Source: Balanoglossus misakiensis (taxonomy: Eukaryota; Hemichordata). Taken from it: a stretch of 64,000 bases of DNA. The stretch lies in assembly GCA_040954595.2 (NCBI GenBank), contig CM082595.2, forward strand, positions 3,906,001 through 3,970,000, given 5' to 3'. How positions within the stretch are numbered: position 1 is the first letter of the stretch; each line of letters opens with the position of its first letter. This document shows, piece after piece, positions 1 through 11,400 of this stretch. Below the pieces are notes generated by a model, which saw only the letters and a program-made list of their open reading frames with translations, did no database searches and had not been told where the DNA came from. The position numbers were made by a program, and so were the translations under genes.

Positions 1-3000
1 GAAACAGGAAATGAATATTTTCAAAGCAAGTGAAAAAAAATTACTTCAGAACTCAAAGGCTGTTATGCAATTGTAAAAACTAACCACTGAATAATTAAAC
101 CCATTCGTAACATGAATAAATCATTGTTTAATTATTACAAAACTGAAATGTACACAGTTTCAAAGGTATTGGAAGCTAACTAGATTGCTCATAGCAACAA
201 AAGTTCATTTTAAAAAGCTGATGGATATCATGTTGATCATTTGCAGCAGCTGATGTCATGCATGCTGGTATATTTAGCAACAAAGCTTGTGTTACTTTAT
301 ACAACGCTGCCAGATAGCGTTATATTTACAGTGCAGAATAAGGTACAGCTGAAATGCAATTGTGTCTTATTAGGGATGAAATTCTATGAGCGAGTATTAT
401 TTTGTCGGGCAGTGGGTTCTTTGAGAGAGTTAACCATTCCACAAAAGCCGTGATTCGATACATCAATAAAGTATGAAAAGAAAACTTGATTATTCTTTGT
501 ACAGTCTCGGCATACAATTCATACATACACCAGTATCACTGATTTAATCTTATAACAAGGCTGCTCTTGTAGCCAATTTCTGCTCGGTAAAACTTTTGCT
601 GAAAAATTATCGACTTTTTAGGAAAAATTTGCATCATTGTGTGTATTTTAATCAAATTCTGCCATTAATATATGGTCGTCCTCTGCTTTTGTCCAAAAAT
701 GGATGGAAAATCGAAAAAACACAAAGAGTTCGACAATTTGTTCACACAATTTTTTGGGGACAGGAAAACGTCACGCATTGATGGAATCAAGTACAGTAAA
801 GTGTTCATGCATGTCCTTAATGTTCCTTTTTCCGGATGAATATAGCTGACTGCGGAGTGTGGTGTTGGTTTCCTAGCAACCGTCTCTAAAGGCTGTTCGG
901 TGACTGATACAACATCAAGGCTGCTACTTAGAGAGATATTGCCGTTCTCTGTACATAGATATATTTACATTGATTTTTTTCCTCAATTTTGAACAGTTTA
1001 GGCTAATATTAATCCCACAGGTTTCAACAACTTCAACCTTGTTCTGGTTATCAACAAAATTTATGTGTTGTTTATTTGCGTACTAGGTTTTTGCATTCAT
1101 TGAGACAGCTGGTTATTGTTGGGAATTACACATGTGAGATATGAGGTGATATTTCATCCAACATGAGAATCCAGGGGTGAATTATTTTTTGGCTGTGTAT
1201 GTCTGTCCTTCCATATTTTCAAAATATATTTAAGTCAGACATATTGCAGTGAACAATTTTTTGGATGACCACTTTTCTCTGGAATCGTAATATCTAGTTT
1301 TAAAATCTGAGCAGTTCAAATCGTACGTTGTATTCTTTTGTTGGAAGCAGTTGTAACTATTGATATATTTACCAACCACAGTGTGAGCAGTTCGATGTAA
1401 ATATTCAAATTTTCAGATGCAAGTATTGATTTGTGATAAACATCAGAAAATAGTGACATCACCAGCGATCGATGCAAGCAAGATTTTTCCAGATTGTTCT
1501 CAGAAGGTTCTGGCGTGTATCACTGATTAGTTCATTAGGATGCAAGACTCGATTTTAAAATGACAACTGTGACATTATATAATCCTTGAGCATTCATGAC
1601 ATAAAACAGAAAATGTCTCAAGTCATCTTTTTTTCTCGTCGGAGTCATTGGGTTCAGAGGTGGCTGTATTATCATAAATGTTTTATTTCGACAAAGCAAA
1701 TTCACTCAAAGAAATCCCAGTAAACTCCTGGTACATCATTTTATTTCTTTTGTACACACATGAAATTTAACCATATGACATTAAGGTTTCTATACATAAA
1801 ATAAATACTCATAAACTTAGAACTTTCTGGGCCACAGTATTCATATTCAAATTTCTTGTGACGTAGAATTTGAAATTGTTTACAGATAACTGGTTAAGAT
1901 ATTTTTGGATATTTAAATTACAACCTGTTTTTCCCCCAAAGGTTTCGTGTCGAGACAAGAAACATGTCAACAAAATGACATCAATCATAACAAGGTCATC
2001 GCGACAAAGCTTTATCAGTGCTTATCTGCAGGTCATATTTTGTACATGTTCTGACAATTTAGATGGTGAAACTGCTGGTGATATAAAAGGTCTGATATCA
2101 CTCACAGGAAGGACAATGAGATGAGTGATTACATAGAACTCAGATGCATGATACAAACTGAAGCGTAATAGTTGAGCATATCAGAAAAAAAGTGTTTCTA
2201 TAGAGTTCTATAGAATCAAGTTTTTTGTGTGGAAAATGATGCCGTAACTCTGTTAATTTCTTTAGAACTTCTGTGAATATTTATAGAAATTCTATGAAAT
2301 TTCCATGAGTATAGAACTTCACAGAATTTGATTTTTTCACAAGGGATATGCATGTTCAAAGCACATGATATTTTTTCATCTTTAAGAGCTTATAAGATAA
2401 AAGATGTATTACTATTATATTCAAAAACGGAAGGCAAATGTGGTAAAATAATCAGTACAGATGATATTTCTAAAATACAGTGAACTTTCAGCAAAGTATA
2501 ATTATGTAAGTAAAGCTGTATACAGAAAACTGTGACATTTGATATAGACCCTGAGGATACAAGATGTATCGTGACAAACCATTTTTCGAAAACACAGGAG
2601 TTCATCTCTGGTTGACTTGCATCTACTAGTAAAGTTCAGATTATTTGGTTCTCGAATCTGAAAAGCTCGCGGTGACCGGATTTTGAGAAACATCAGAAGC
2701 AAAATATGAGTAAATGTTTAACCCTGTGATCATTAAAATCTGCACTGTGCTAATATTAGCACTGAATTGGGATTTTTTAAAAAGAAAACAAAAATTGATG
2801 AAGCATGCTGGTATCATAATTGATTGCAAATTGCGTCATCAAAAGGAACACGATATCCCGAGGATGGCGTTTGTCGATCGTGACGAATTGTGGTGTAGCC
2901 GAAACAAATTGGACAATGAGTGCCTGAAGGGAGAACGAAAAAAAATTGTTTACTCATCTGAAGGGATCATGCTCCGTGGTTTTATAAAAAAGGTGATCAT

Positions 3001-3737
3001 TTTTGCAACAAGGCGAGGTGAATATATTGATAAGTTCTCCTGAAAAACTTGTAGATGATTCATGGTTAACTTCAATTAAATTCATAATTGAATTGAAATA
3101 TTTCATCCTCATTCAAATAAATCAAAAACCAGTTAAGGTTTAATGCCTTTTTTATCTGAGGAATTATCAATATTTTCCAGACAAATGACAACCTTATCAA
3201 AATCTATAAAATATGGCACATAATGGTAGTGTGAGGTTAGGTAATGCACTGTAATTGACAAATTATGAAATAGCGTATTAGCTCAACAAATATCCAGTTT
3301 ATGAGCAATCAGGCGCCTGTTCTCAGATAACATCAGATTTTGACATTATGGTGTGATTTAAGATCAATTAAAAATTCTATCAAATTTTGATACTGTGAGG
3401 CCCAAAAGATAATTGTGTGGTTCTGGTATACCCTTTCTTTTTCTTTAAAAAGTTCGCTGAAAATATTTTCCCCAAGTTGATTCCATCCAAACTTTAAAGG
3501 TGCACAGCTGTGTTAATAGTAAATCTAGGAGATCAGATTTTCACTTGGATTGCCAAGCAAAAATGTACGCCACCAGGTGGTCATAAACTTGAAGATGGAA
3601 CCTTTCAACACAAGAAATGTGTACACATAAATAAGATATGACTGTATATCGGCTAATTCTTTAAAATCAGTGTTTCACCTTAAAATACTAATAAAACGTG
3701 ATAGATATCTGTGTACTTTTCCCTCCAATGCTTGCAG
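1..3737. other. Left-edge non-coding sequence, probably intronic
   Basis: No exon here can be supported. All open frames are short, lack recognisable protein character and are not bounded by good splice signals. Because the exons at 4049 and 5040 are the 3' end of a + strand gene, this stretch is most simply an intron of that gene, whose earlier exons would lie to the left of the window. One RFX-like half-palindrome (TTTCCTAGCAAC) lies near 869-880 and a CTCF-like core (CCACCAGGTGG) near 3570. Neither is decisive. Confidence 0.4.
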
Positions 3738-3773
3738 GCCTTTCAAAGACCTCAGACCATTATCGTTAACATG
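3738..3773 (+). CDS. Candidate 36-nt microexon of the left-edge gene
   Basis: A strong polypyrimidine tract and acceptor (ttttccctccaatgcttgcag) is followed by 12 open codons (AFQRPQTIIVNM) and a GTAATT donor. The reading phase is 0 at both ends, which matches the phase-0 start of the next exon at 4049, so inclusion would keep the frame. Nothing else supports it: there is no recognised domain and the exon is very short. It could be a chance pairing of splice-like signals. Confidence 0.3.
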
Positions 3774-4048
3774 GTAATTTAACTCAAAATCTTTGAGATT
3801 TTGACAGAGATCATCAAGACAGAAGTCATTGATATGAATCATTTTGGCCTTGAGGGAATCTGCTGCCCACTCATTTCATACATCATCAGATGCACAGACC
3901 AGGAAATAAATTTGCCCAAAGCTCATCTATTTCTTTGTGTGTTACTCCTTTAAACATGAAATGAGTATATTGTAAGATACAGATAGCCAACTTTGCATAC
4001 ACAACCTTTGTATTTTAGCTCATTTGATCTCATTGTTTGTTTTTTCAG

Positions 4049-5092
4049 CTTTCAGCCACAGAGGAAGCCTTTCTTCAAAGCAACTCGAACAAAGCACTGA
4101 ACGATTTTGAAAAAGTGTCGAGTGATGCAGGTAATACTGTACTTCAACATCAAAATTATTAACACCACGGCTGTACTGTACTAGCGAGGGCCAACTGCTC
4201 TGTGATAGACACAAAACACAGCTTACAAAAGTCACTAGAGTTATATGTACTGTTATTGGTGTCTATCCTGATAGATTTTATTTCCAACAATTTGCTAGCA
4301 CAACACCCAGGCTTGACAAGTCGGATAAGGGATGAACCATTTGATATTAGGAAGGGGGTGGAGTACAATTGGTACATATACTTTAACCATCTAGCACGCC
4401 TCTCCCCCTCCCCCGATGTCAAATGGTTCTTTCCTAACTTTTATGTGACATATTCCTTCTCCCTTGTCAGTGATGCATTGCTTGTACAAGCAGATTGCCA
4501 GCAACTCTAAAACAGTTTAGTACATGTTAAGTGCATTTGCTCATTAAGGACGTACAAGATCTGAGGATAAGCCACGAAGACATAACCGCCGAGACTTGAG
4601 AAAATAAGAAATGTTTGGCCTCCTCTCTCCAGTGTTTGTCAGGTTTTATCCAGACATCAATCGCCATCGCCGCTTTTGACAATCATGGCCCGTTTCTGTT
4701 ATCTTTTCATGTTTTCTGAGTGGTTTAGCACCTCCCTTGCGAGTCTCGTTCAAATAGCCATCTCATTAAAGGTACACAGTCACTCACTTATGTGAAGTTA
4801 GCCGTAGTTGCCATGGAAAGTGGAGATCTAGCCAATGACAGATTTTCATTTGATGGCCATGCAAAAATATGTGGTCATTCGAATTCGCAGACCCACCCTT
4901 TTAACCATATGTTGGCATATGTAAATTAGAGGTGGTTGTATCCCTTTAAATACTTTATCCGATTATTCTGTATATTCTGAGTGTCCAGAAATATAAACAT
5001 CATGATGAATCCATATTTCTTTTCTGATTTTTCCCCCAGCTGCTGGTGACAAAGTGCTTGCTATGGCAGAATCTCAAGTTGGAGAAACATAG
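4049..5092 (+). CDS. C-terminal exons of an unrecognised protein (partial gene)
   Basis: Two exons are visible. Exon 4049-4130 follows a tttttcag acceptor, reads LSATEEAFLQSNSNKALNDF and onwards, and ends at a GTAATA donor in phase 1. The terminal exon starts at 5040 after ttcccccag, completes the split codon, and reads AAGDKVLAMAESQVGET before the TAG at 5090-5092. The joined tail is hydrophilic and looks helical, with no domain I recognise. The 5' part of the gene is not seen and should lie in earlier exons to the left. A poly(A) signal at 5683-5688 fits a 3' UTR of about 0.6 kb. A dispersed repeat begins within a few bases of the stop codon. I am fairly sure this is a real gene end but cannot name the protein. 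Confidence 0.6.
4329..4432. repeat. Inverted-repeat element with GAACCATTTGA ends
   Basis: Left GATGAACCATTTGATATTAG and right GATGTCAAATGGTTCTTTCC form imperfect terminal inverted repeats with G-rich and C-rich inner flanks. A related single end (GGGAAGAACCATTTGATTTA followed by a G-rich run) occurs at 52457-52510. This is probably a dispersed non-autonomous element. Here it lies inside an intron of the left-edge gene. Confidence 0.6.
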
Positions 5093-5710
5093 GATCAACC
5101 CTCTCACCACAATGGTTTGGTCCAAATCCATTGTTTCCGCAGCAAAGATGGACCTCTACAGAAGAAACTAATGAACAAATTTCAATGATAAATCTTACAC
5201 ACATTTATGTGCCTGCAAAATGATCCACCTTATTACTTTTGAAGGGGGTATACACTTATAATTTTGATTAAAAACACAATTCTATGTAATTTCTCATAGA
5301 CTGAAGATAGCCATTATAGCTAGGGTAGGAATATTCTTAAAACAGTATTATTTTTGCATTTGTTTCAGAATTTTGCATGATTGTTGAGCCTTAAACATTG
5401 TACAGTGTAGAGTTAGACTTTAAGTTGTTTGTACTATCATATCTGCCATGTCAAAATTTGCTGAGTTGTCAGTCATATTATCATGTGGAAATGTATCACA
5501 CATGTAAATAACCTCTTCGGCATTCGTTATATTTCACGAATATCTGTTGTAGAATTTTGAACCTAGTACATGTAGCTGTAGTGGTTACACAATGCGATGA
5601 TTTTAAATCTTCTGTTTTCATACATTGTAGATTTTTTGCATACTCTGTAAGGGAAATGATTCCTTGGTATGTCTTGTGACTGAATAAAAAATTAAGAACA
5701 TATATGTCAA
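5093..5710 (+). terminator. 3' UTR and poly(A) signal of the left-edge gene
   Basis: AT-rich sequence follows the TAG at 5090 and carries AATAAA at 5683-5688, the expected distance from a cleavage site near 5700-5710. A repeat of the CACC..TGGTTTGGTCCAAA family occupies the first 75 bases of the UTR. Confidence 0.55.
5097..5170. repeat. Dispersed short repeat, copy A
   Basis: It shares the core ATGGTTTGGTCCAAATCCAT and the following block with copies at 17229-17325 and 28797-28910. This copy has lost the right-hand terminal inverted repeat seen in the 17.2-kb copy. It sits directly after the stop codon of the left-edge gene, so it is transcribed as 3' UTR. Confidence 0.7.
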
Positions 5711-5761
5711 GTGGTCATGGCTTTCTTTATTGATTCAGGATTGAGGAGATGGTATTAGGAA

Positions 5762-5781
5762 CCCCCCCCCCCCCCCCCCCC
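5762..5781. repeat. Poly(C) run of 20
   Basis: An uninterrupted run of 20 C lies just downstream of the left-edge gene's poly(A) signal. Similar G or C runs recur through the window, at about 28881, 29777, 49179, 50286, 56066 and 57301. Confidence 0.9.
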
Positions 5782-6352
5782 TGCCTTGTGGTTCTTCATA
5801 AGATTGTTTATGTTTTGAGATTGTCATGTGATGAGTCCAGTGCATGTTGGTTCATTTACATACAATGTACCTTGTTGTACGCCCCCATGCATTGAAGAAA
5901 GACGAACCACTTTCGCGTCAACACCTTTACAATATTGCGTCGGTCTTCTGCTCAAGGTCGCTCTGAATATGAAAAACATATTTCGCAGTTGTTTCGATAA
6001 CGATGCAAATGTGACCATCGCACATAAAGCAGCTTCTATCGGATTAGAAAATTTGATTTTATGTAAGCCTTATAACTAATCTGAAAATATAGTCGTTTAT
6101 TAGTCACGTTAACGGCCCAGATTACTTATAAGTTCAGGGACCGTGATTAAACGTTGTGTAGTGGGCACTGAAGTGCGAGAAATCTGTCCATTTAATGTAT
6201 TACTAGTATTTTATTCAGGAATAACCTGAACCGTGTACAATCATCACGAAAATGCCTCGGCTTACATAGGAGACATACCATTAATGGATTTTTCAAGTTG
6301 CTGAACTTCAAAACACTTGTTTAAAAGTAAAACATGGACACCCGGGGCGACA

Positions 6353-6415
6353 GTCTCGGTTACCCAGACCCCCCTGCTTCTTCCGTTGAAGCAGGGGGGT
6401 CTGGGTAACCGAGAC
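6353..6415. repeat. Perfect inverted repeat (28-bp arms, 7-nt loop)
   Basis: The arm GTCTCGGTTACCCAGACCCC and onwards (6353-6380) is exactly reverse-complemented at 6388-6415 around the loop TTCCGTT. The arms are more GC-rich than their surroundings. There is no adjacent coding capacity, so it may be a fold-back element or a replication-generated palindrome. Confidence 0.9.
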
Positions 6416-8211
6416 TACCGGGGCGAAGGACTTTCAAAATGGCCGCCAAATTTGAGGTTCAAAATGGCCGCCTATATCTGTGCTTAGTCTATGGCATTCA
6501 AAATGGCCGCCAAATTTAGTGACTTTGAAAATCTCTATGTAAACATTATGTAGAAATTTTACTCATAGTTCAACCACACACACCTTCCATCCCACTTGTA
6601 GACGCGAGAGCACAATGAATATTCGGTGTTTACCATTTATTCATTTTGGCGAGATTTTTACTCTCATATCCTACAAACGTGATGGTTGAATGTTGATTCA
6701 CTATATATCCACATGTGCATTAGCATAGACAGTGTAGTGAATCAAACATAATAAATGGGAAAAGAAGAGTGAGAGAGAGACTTTGTCCCTTTAAGTTGCA
6801 CAGGAATTCGCATGATTTCTAAATATTAGGCTTATATATCATATGTTCTATTTCAGTACGTAAAAATGACGTAATGGCCTTATTGTTCCATGGTGGCAGG
6901 GTCAACTCGGGTCACTAGTCCGATCATCTGGGTTGTCATTGTATGGTAATACTGGTATTAAGAATCGACGTCACTTGTTTGTCGTCGTAGTTTGGGGTTC
7001 TGCCAAGACAGCTTAAATTGAGTTCATATTTCTTTTAGTTTAAATTGCAGAAATAGCGACTTTCAACATTGCCTATTCCCTAAAATTTTAAGTGAAAACA
7101 CCGTGAATCGCATTCAAAGTTGCTTCCAAAATAGAGATAAGCATAAATTAAATATATGTAATTGATTTTTTGATCTTTTTTAACTTAAATATACAAGTGA
7201 ATGTCACAAGTAACTGGTTAAGACTATTAATCGCGTATTTAATCACTTTTCAGAGATGAAATTGATGTCGCGCGCGCGCAACGTACATCATGTACATGTA
7301 CGCGCAACGCGCTTATATTTTCCCGGGGTATTTCCTCCAGCATTCGATTATTCGTCGGTGATGTTACCATAAATACTACTAAAAATTCAGTTTCCCATTT
7401 CCAGTTATTTTTTCAGATGACGTCACAACTTTTAATAAGCTGATGAAGAAAAAGTTTCGGGGAATCACTTCTCACGGAAGTTCGTATTGTATGCTAAAGT
7501 GTATTACCTGGTGAAGAGTAGAGAGAATTCAAACTTTGATCACTGACTATCACAGTAGATAAGACGGACATTTTGCATCTCGACGAAATTCATAGTTCAC
7601 ACAAACTCTGGAATTAACTGTTTATTTTATATGAATATTAAACTTTACGTAATAGGGTGATCGGTTAATATTTTACAGGTTTTTTTTCCGTTCAATTTTA
7701 CGGTATCGATTGCTTCGTATCACCTGCCGGCTGTTACGTTGCCAGGTGTTTGACCAGATTGTCTGTCTTAATTTTTCACAAAATTGAACACTTTAATATC
7801 CAACATAGGCAAATAATTACATTGTACTAATGTCTCATATTAAAGAATAGTTTAAAAACATGGTTGGTTGGTCATTTATCGCTATGTTCGGATTTTTTCT
7901 GTAAATAATTAAATGTATTGTGTGGGGTAGTGGCACTTGTTAGAATTTCCAGTGTATTGTTGTAGTGAGTCGTCCCCAACCATTTCTCTTGGGGAATTCA
8001 GACTATCGTCATACTACATTTTTGGCAGGATTCAGGGGATAAACACACATTCGTAGGCTATGCTTTCATTATCCTCAATAAAAATGTGTACTTGTACTTG
8101 TAAAAATGTGTACATGTAAACTGCCTAAAATATCTGAACAAAGCGGTACGTTTTTCGTTATACTCTGTGCGGATTCCCCTGTGTCGAAAATAATACCGTC
8201 CTCCAAACCCA

Positions 8212-8219
8212 TGACGTCA
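8212..8219. promoter_or_regulatory. CRE palindrome upstream of calsyntenin
   Basis: TGACGTCA, the full cAMP-response-element consensus, lies 136 bases before the inferred calsyntenin start codon. That position suits a core-promoter CREB/ATF site. No transcription start can be read directly. Confidence 0.4.
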
Positions 8220-8354
8220 TTGCAATAGACGAGGTTGAAGCTTCATTGGGAAAACAAGCAACTGACTGGACGGCCATATTGGCCACAAATTAAGCTTTTT
8301 ATCGCGTTTTATACAGAAAGATCGGACTATACTGGGGACAAACCAACTTCTAAG

Positions 8355-8433
8355 ATGCTTTATAGTCTTTGTAGGATTTACGGGTACGCGGTGGTGCTGC
8401 TACTGCTGAGTTTCGGCGCCGTACTCAGTGAAG
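8355..8433 (+). CDS. CLSTN: Calsyntenin exon 1: signal peptide
   Basis: [20 protein letters not shown] is a typical hydrophobic secretion signal, followed by GAVLSE and a split codon at a GTGAGT donor (phase 1). Joining to 16606 gives SEDNKHKPW, where NKHKPW is the conserved start of mature calsyntenins. An alternative in-frame upstream ATG at 8235 would put 40 residues before the hydrophobic core and is less likely. Confidence 0.88.
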
Positions 8434-11400
8434 GTGAGTTACCTTGCTTGTCTGTGCGTCAGGATGCGATGGCAAAATATTGCTCGCTTCCGCTGTACGT
8501 CGTGTTCGTAAACTTGGGTTAAAATGATGACTAAGATAACGAATGATATCGAATTAGTAGGGACACAAGCAACTTTGAATATACATCTGGTTTGTCGTTA
8601 AGTTTGAAGTGGTTTGAGAGAAGGCATCACTTAAATTTGGCCGTACAAAATGTGTGTGTACATCATTCGTTGCAATGACCTGAAGCCTGATGGGGCATAT
8701 TGTGAAACGGGGGCCAGTTTGAGGGACAAAGAAACTAGTCATGTCAGTTTACGCAATGCTAGACAGATATGTCCGCATTACGCCAGTAATTTATTGGACA
8801 GGAAGTGCGGTAATGAAGAAAACCACACATTAACATCGCTATAGCGAATTATACGTGGTAGGAAGCCCTTGAAATTGCATATATGATCAAGTCCCTTGGG
8901 AGATATCGTTTACCGATTCAAAATGGCGTCTTCTATGAAATATTTCAACGCCTATACCTTTTATTTTGTGCCAAAATGGCCATAATATTTAGTTCGATTG
9001 CTGCTTTGAAAGTATTACATGTTATCTTGACAACCGGTTAACTTGCCAGGGCAAAATTTAGGGCCACTGTCGTGACTGATGATAAATAAAAGTAGAACAT
9101 TATATGGCGAACATAACTTAAGCCCCACCTTGTTGTACCTGAGTAATTATTTGCAGTTAGACTTTAAGCCTAGCAATTGACCAAAGAAAGTGGGATAGTC
9201 CATATATTTCAGATGGAATTGATAAGTACTATATTGTTTAATAATACGTGAAAAGCAAATAATGATAAAATTGATAACTAGTGTACTTTGTCTTAAAAAC
9301 GTGATAATTGATGTTTATTTGAAATTGACATCTAGCAAAGCTAAGATCACTGCTTCATTTTGGCTGGGAGAAACAAGTCGTACAAAATGAATGGTTTGGG
9401 GTCACCTTACAATTCTGTTATGAATGCGATAACCAGAAAGGCGAACCAGTCATGATACACGGCCGCCAGGAAATTCTTTTCATCAATACAGGGAACATTG
9501 ACTGACGCGTTTCCTTTGGAGTGGATGTACATTAGTCTGGTCAGAGTAATGGCGATGTCGTGATGTATATATATAAATAGCAAAGCCAGAAATGAATTTT
9601 TCACGTAGGAGACATATTGTTTGATGGCCTTGGTTTAGGTATTCTTGCAAGAACCGGTATTTTAGTAATGATAACATTTACAATTCCTGTGGACATAATA
9701 CAAGACAAGGTCAGTCTTTTATTTCTCTCACAGGGAAAGTAAATACATAGGTAAATATTTTTAGGTTGGGTCAGATTTTAAATGATAGCGAGGACAACGT
9801 CACGATTTAAAGCCTGCATGAGGGATGGTGATCTCTGACTATACAAGTGATGATCCTCGAGCGAGGGTATAATCAAAATTATGGTCAGAGATCACCAGCC
9901 TGAGTCTAATTAACAGAAGTACACAATGTATAATGCAACCTGTGTTCATATTGTCGCATGACTTTCATCAGCAAAGGTCACTGGTGTGGGCCCTGGGGAG
10001 ACGCAATGATTGCTGCGCCATTACATGGTTCATTGGGTGGAAGAACAAAATGGTGATGTACAATTGTGGGAACAATGCGGAATGGTTCTTCCGTGAACCT
10101 GACCCTGTTTTAGAGACAAAGTGACCATGAGAATGTTACCTGTTTATTAAGGACATTTCTCTATTGTGGACAGTTTTTCTGTTCCAATACGTGTCCCTAA
10201 TAGACAGGTTTCAGTGTAACCCACATTTCATTTTATTTGAACTTCAAGAGCTGCCCCAATTATTGAAGCATTCAGTCGCTATGCCTTTCATTGCCCGTAC
10301 GCCTGACTGGCATTTGTTGAATGGTTCAATTAATTTTTGTATTGTTACGCAGTATGGGTTCATAAGGAGGTGGTACTGTATCTATCCACATTGACGTGAA
10401 CACTAGGGGTCTGTGAACACCTGTCATTTTACACATAGAAGTGTGAATGGCTTTGAAAGAGTTGCACTAGAATTGTTTTATCAGAAATTTTCCAGATCAT
10501 GTTACCCGTGGTTAGAGTTATTATGCTTTGGACACAGCTGTTATAGCATGTAAATGATAGTTTTCAATCTATACCTAATCTCCTCACAAATTTATGGGCT
10601 GTGTATATAAAGTAGGAAGTATTATATTTTCAATATTAGGCCACTGTGTACAAAGGTGGTTAAGCTTTGACACGGCTTGGTGGTACATTGTAGGTAGCAG
10701 TTTATTTTGCTTCGATGCTGCCTATGAACAGGAAAGTACCTGGACATACTTGTATCACTCCTTTTAGTTTTAAGGACTGTGGCACCACGAAAAAGATTGC
10801 GTTGCTTTGTTTATTATATTTTTCTGTTGGTGTATTGTTATTGAAGCGGTCTGATTGCGTATCCCCCATTCTTGAATTACTATACTTTTTTGTTATTTTC
10901 CTCTAAAGTGGTCTGAAAGCCCAGACACTGGTTTCCTAATATGTCGGTCTAGGTGGAAACCGGTATTCGGTAGCCTGAAGCAAATTCTATGTGAAAACGG
11001 TAACCACAGCTTTTGTAATGAAAGACTGCTGTTGTAGGAGTGGTACTAGACAATAGTCAACGGAAACCAGATCTCGTAAACCACCCCTTGTCTGTAGAGC
11101 GATTGGCAAACTAAAAGGTCTTTGGTTTATTTTCCGCCATGAGAAAAAAGGGCTCGTTTTCCAGGCAACCACTTGACGTATAGTGTAGGGTCTGTTCCGT
11201 GGGTCTGGAATGAGTGAATACTGGGTTCCAGGTCATTAGATTTGGGACATTTCCGTTGCTGCGTAAAAGAGGGGACTAATGCACTGCATGTTGAAGGAGA
11301 CATCGGCATTAACTTCCGAATGGGTCGTTTGCAGAATTCAGAAACAAAGGAAACCAGTGATTTTTAGGAGGTTGGGGGGAAAGATCACAATGTGTTAGTG

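Larger units (their letters stand above)
5711..8354. other. Intergenic region upstream of calsyntenin
   Basis: No gene is supported. It contains a perfect 28-bp hairpin at 6353-6415, three oppositely oriented AAATGGCCGCC modules at 6435-6520, and an alternating CG/ACGT-rich patch at 7268-7312. The last 200 bases before calsyntenin contain a full CRE palindrome and are presumably its promoter and 5' UTR. Confidence 0.5.

Noticed and set aside
2714-3043. 109-codon + strand open frame near the left edge
   Set aside because: Mixed AT-driven composition, no splice or promoter support and no recognisable motif.
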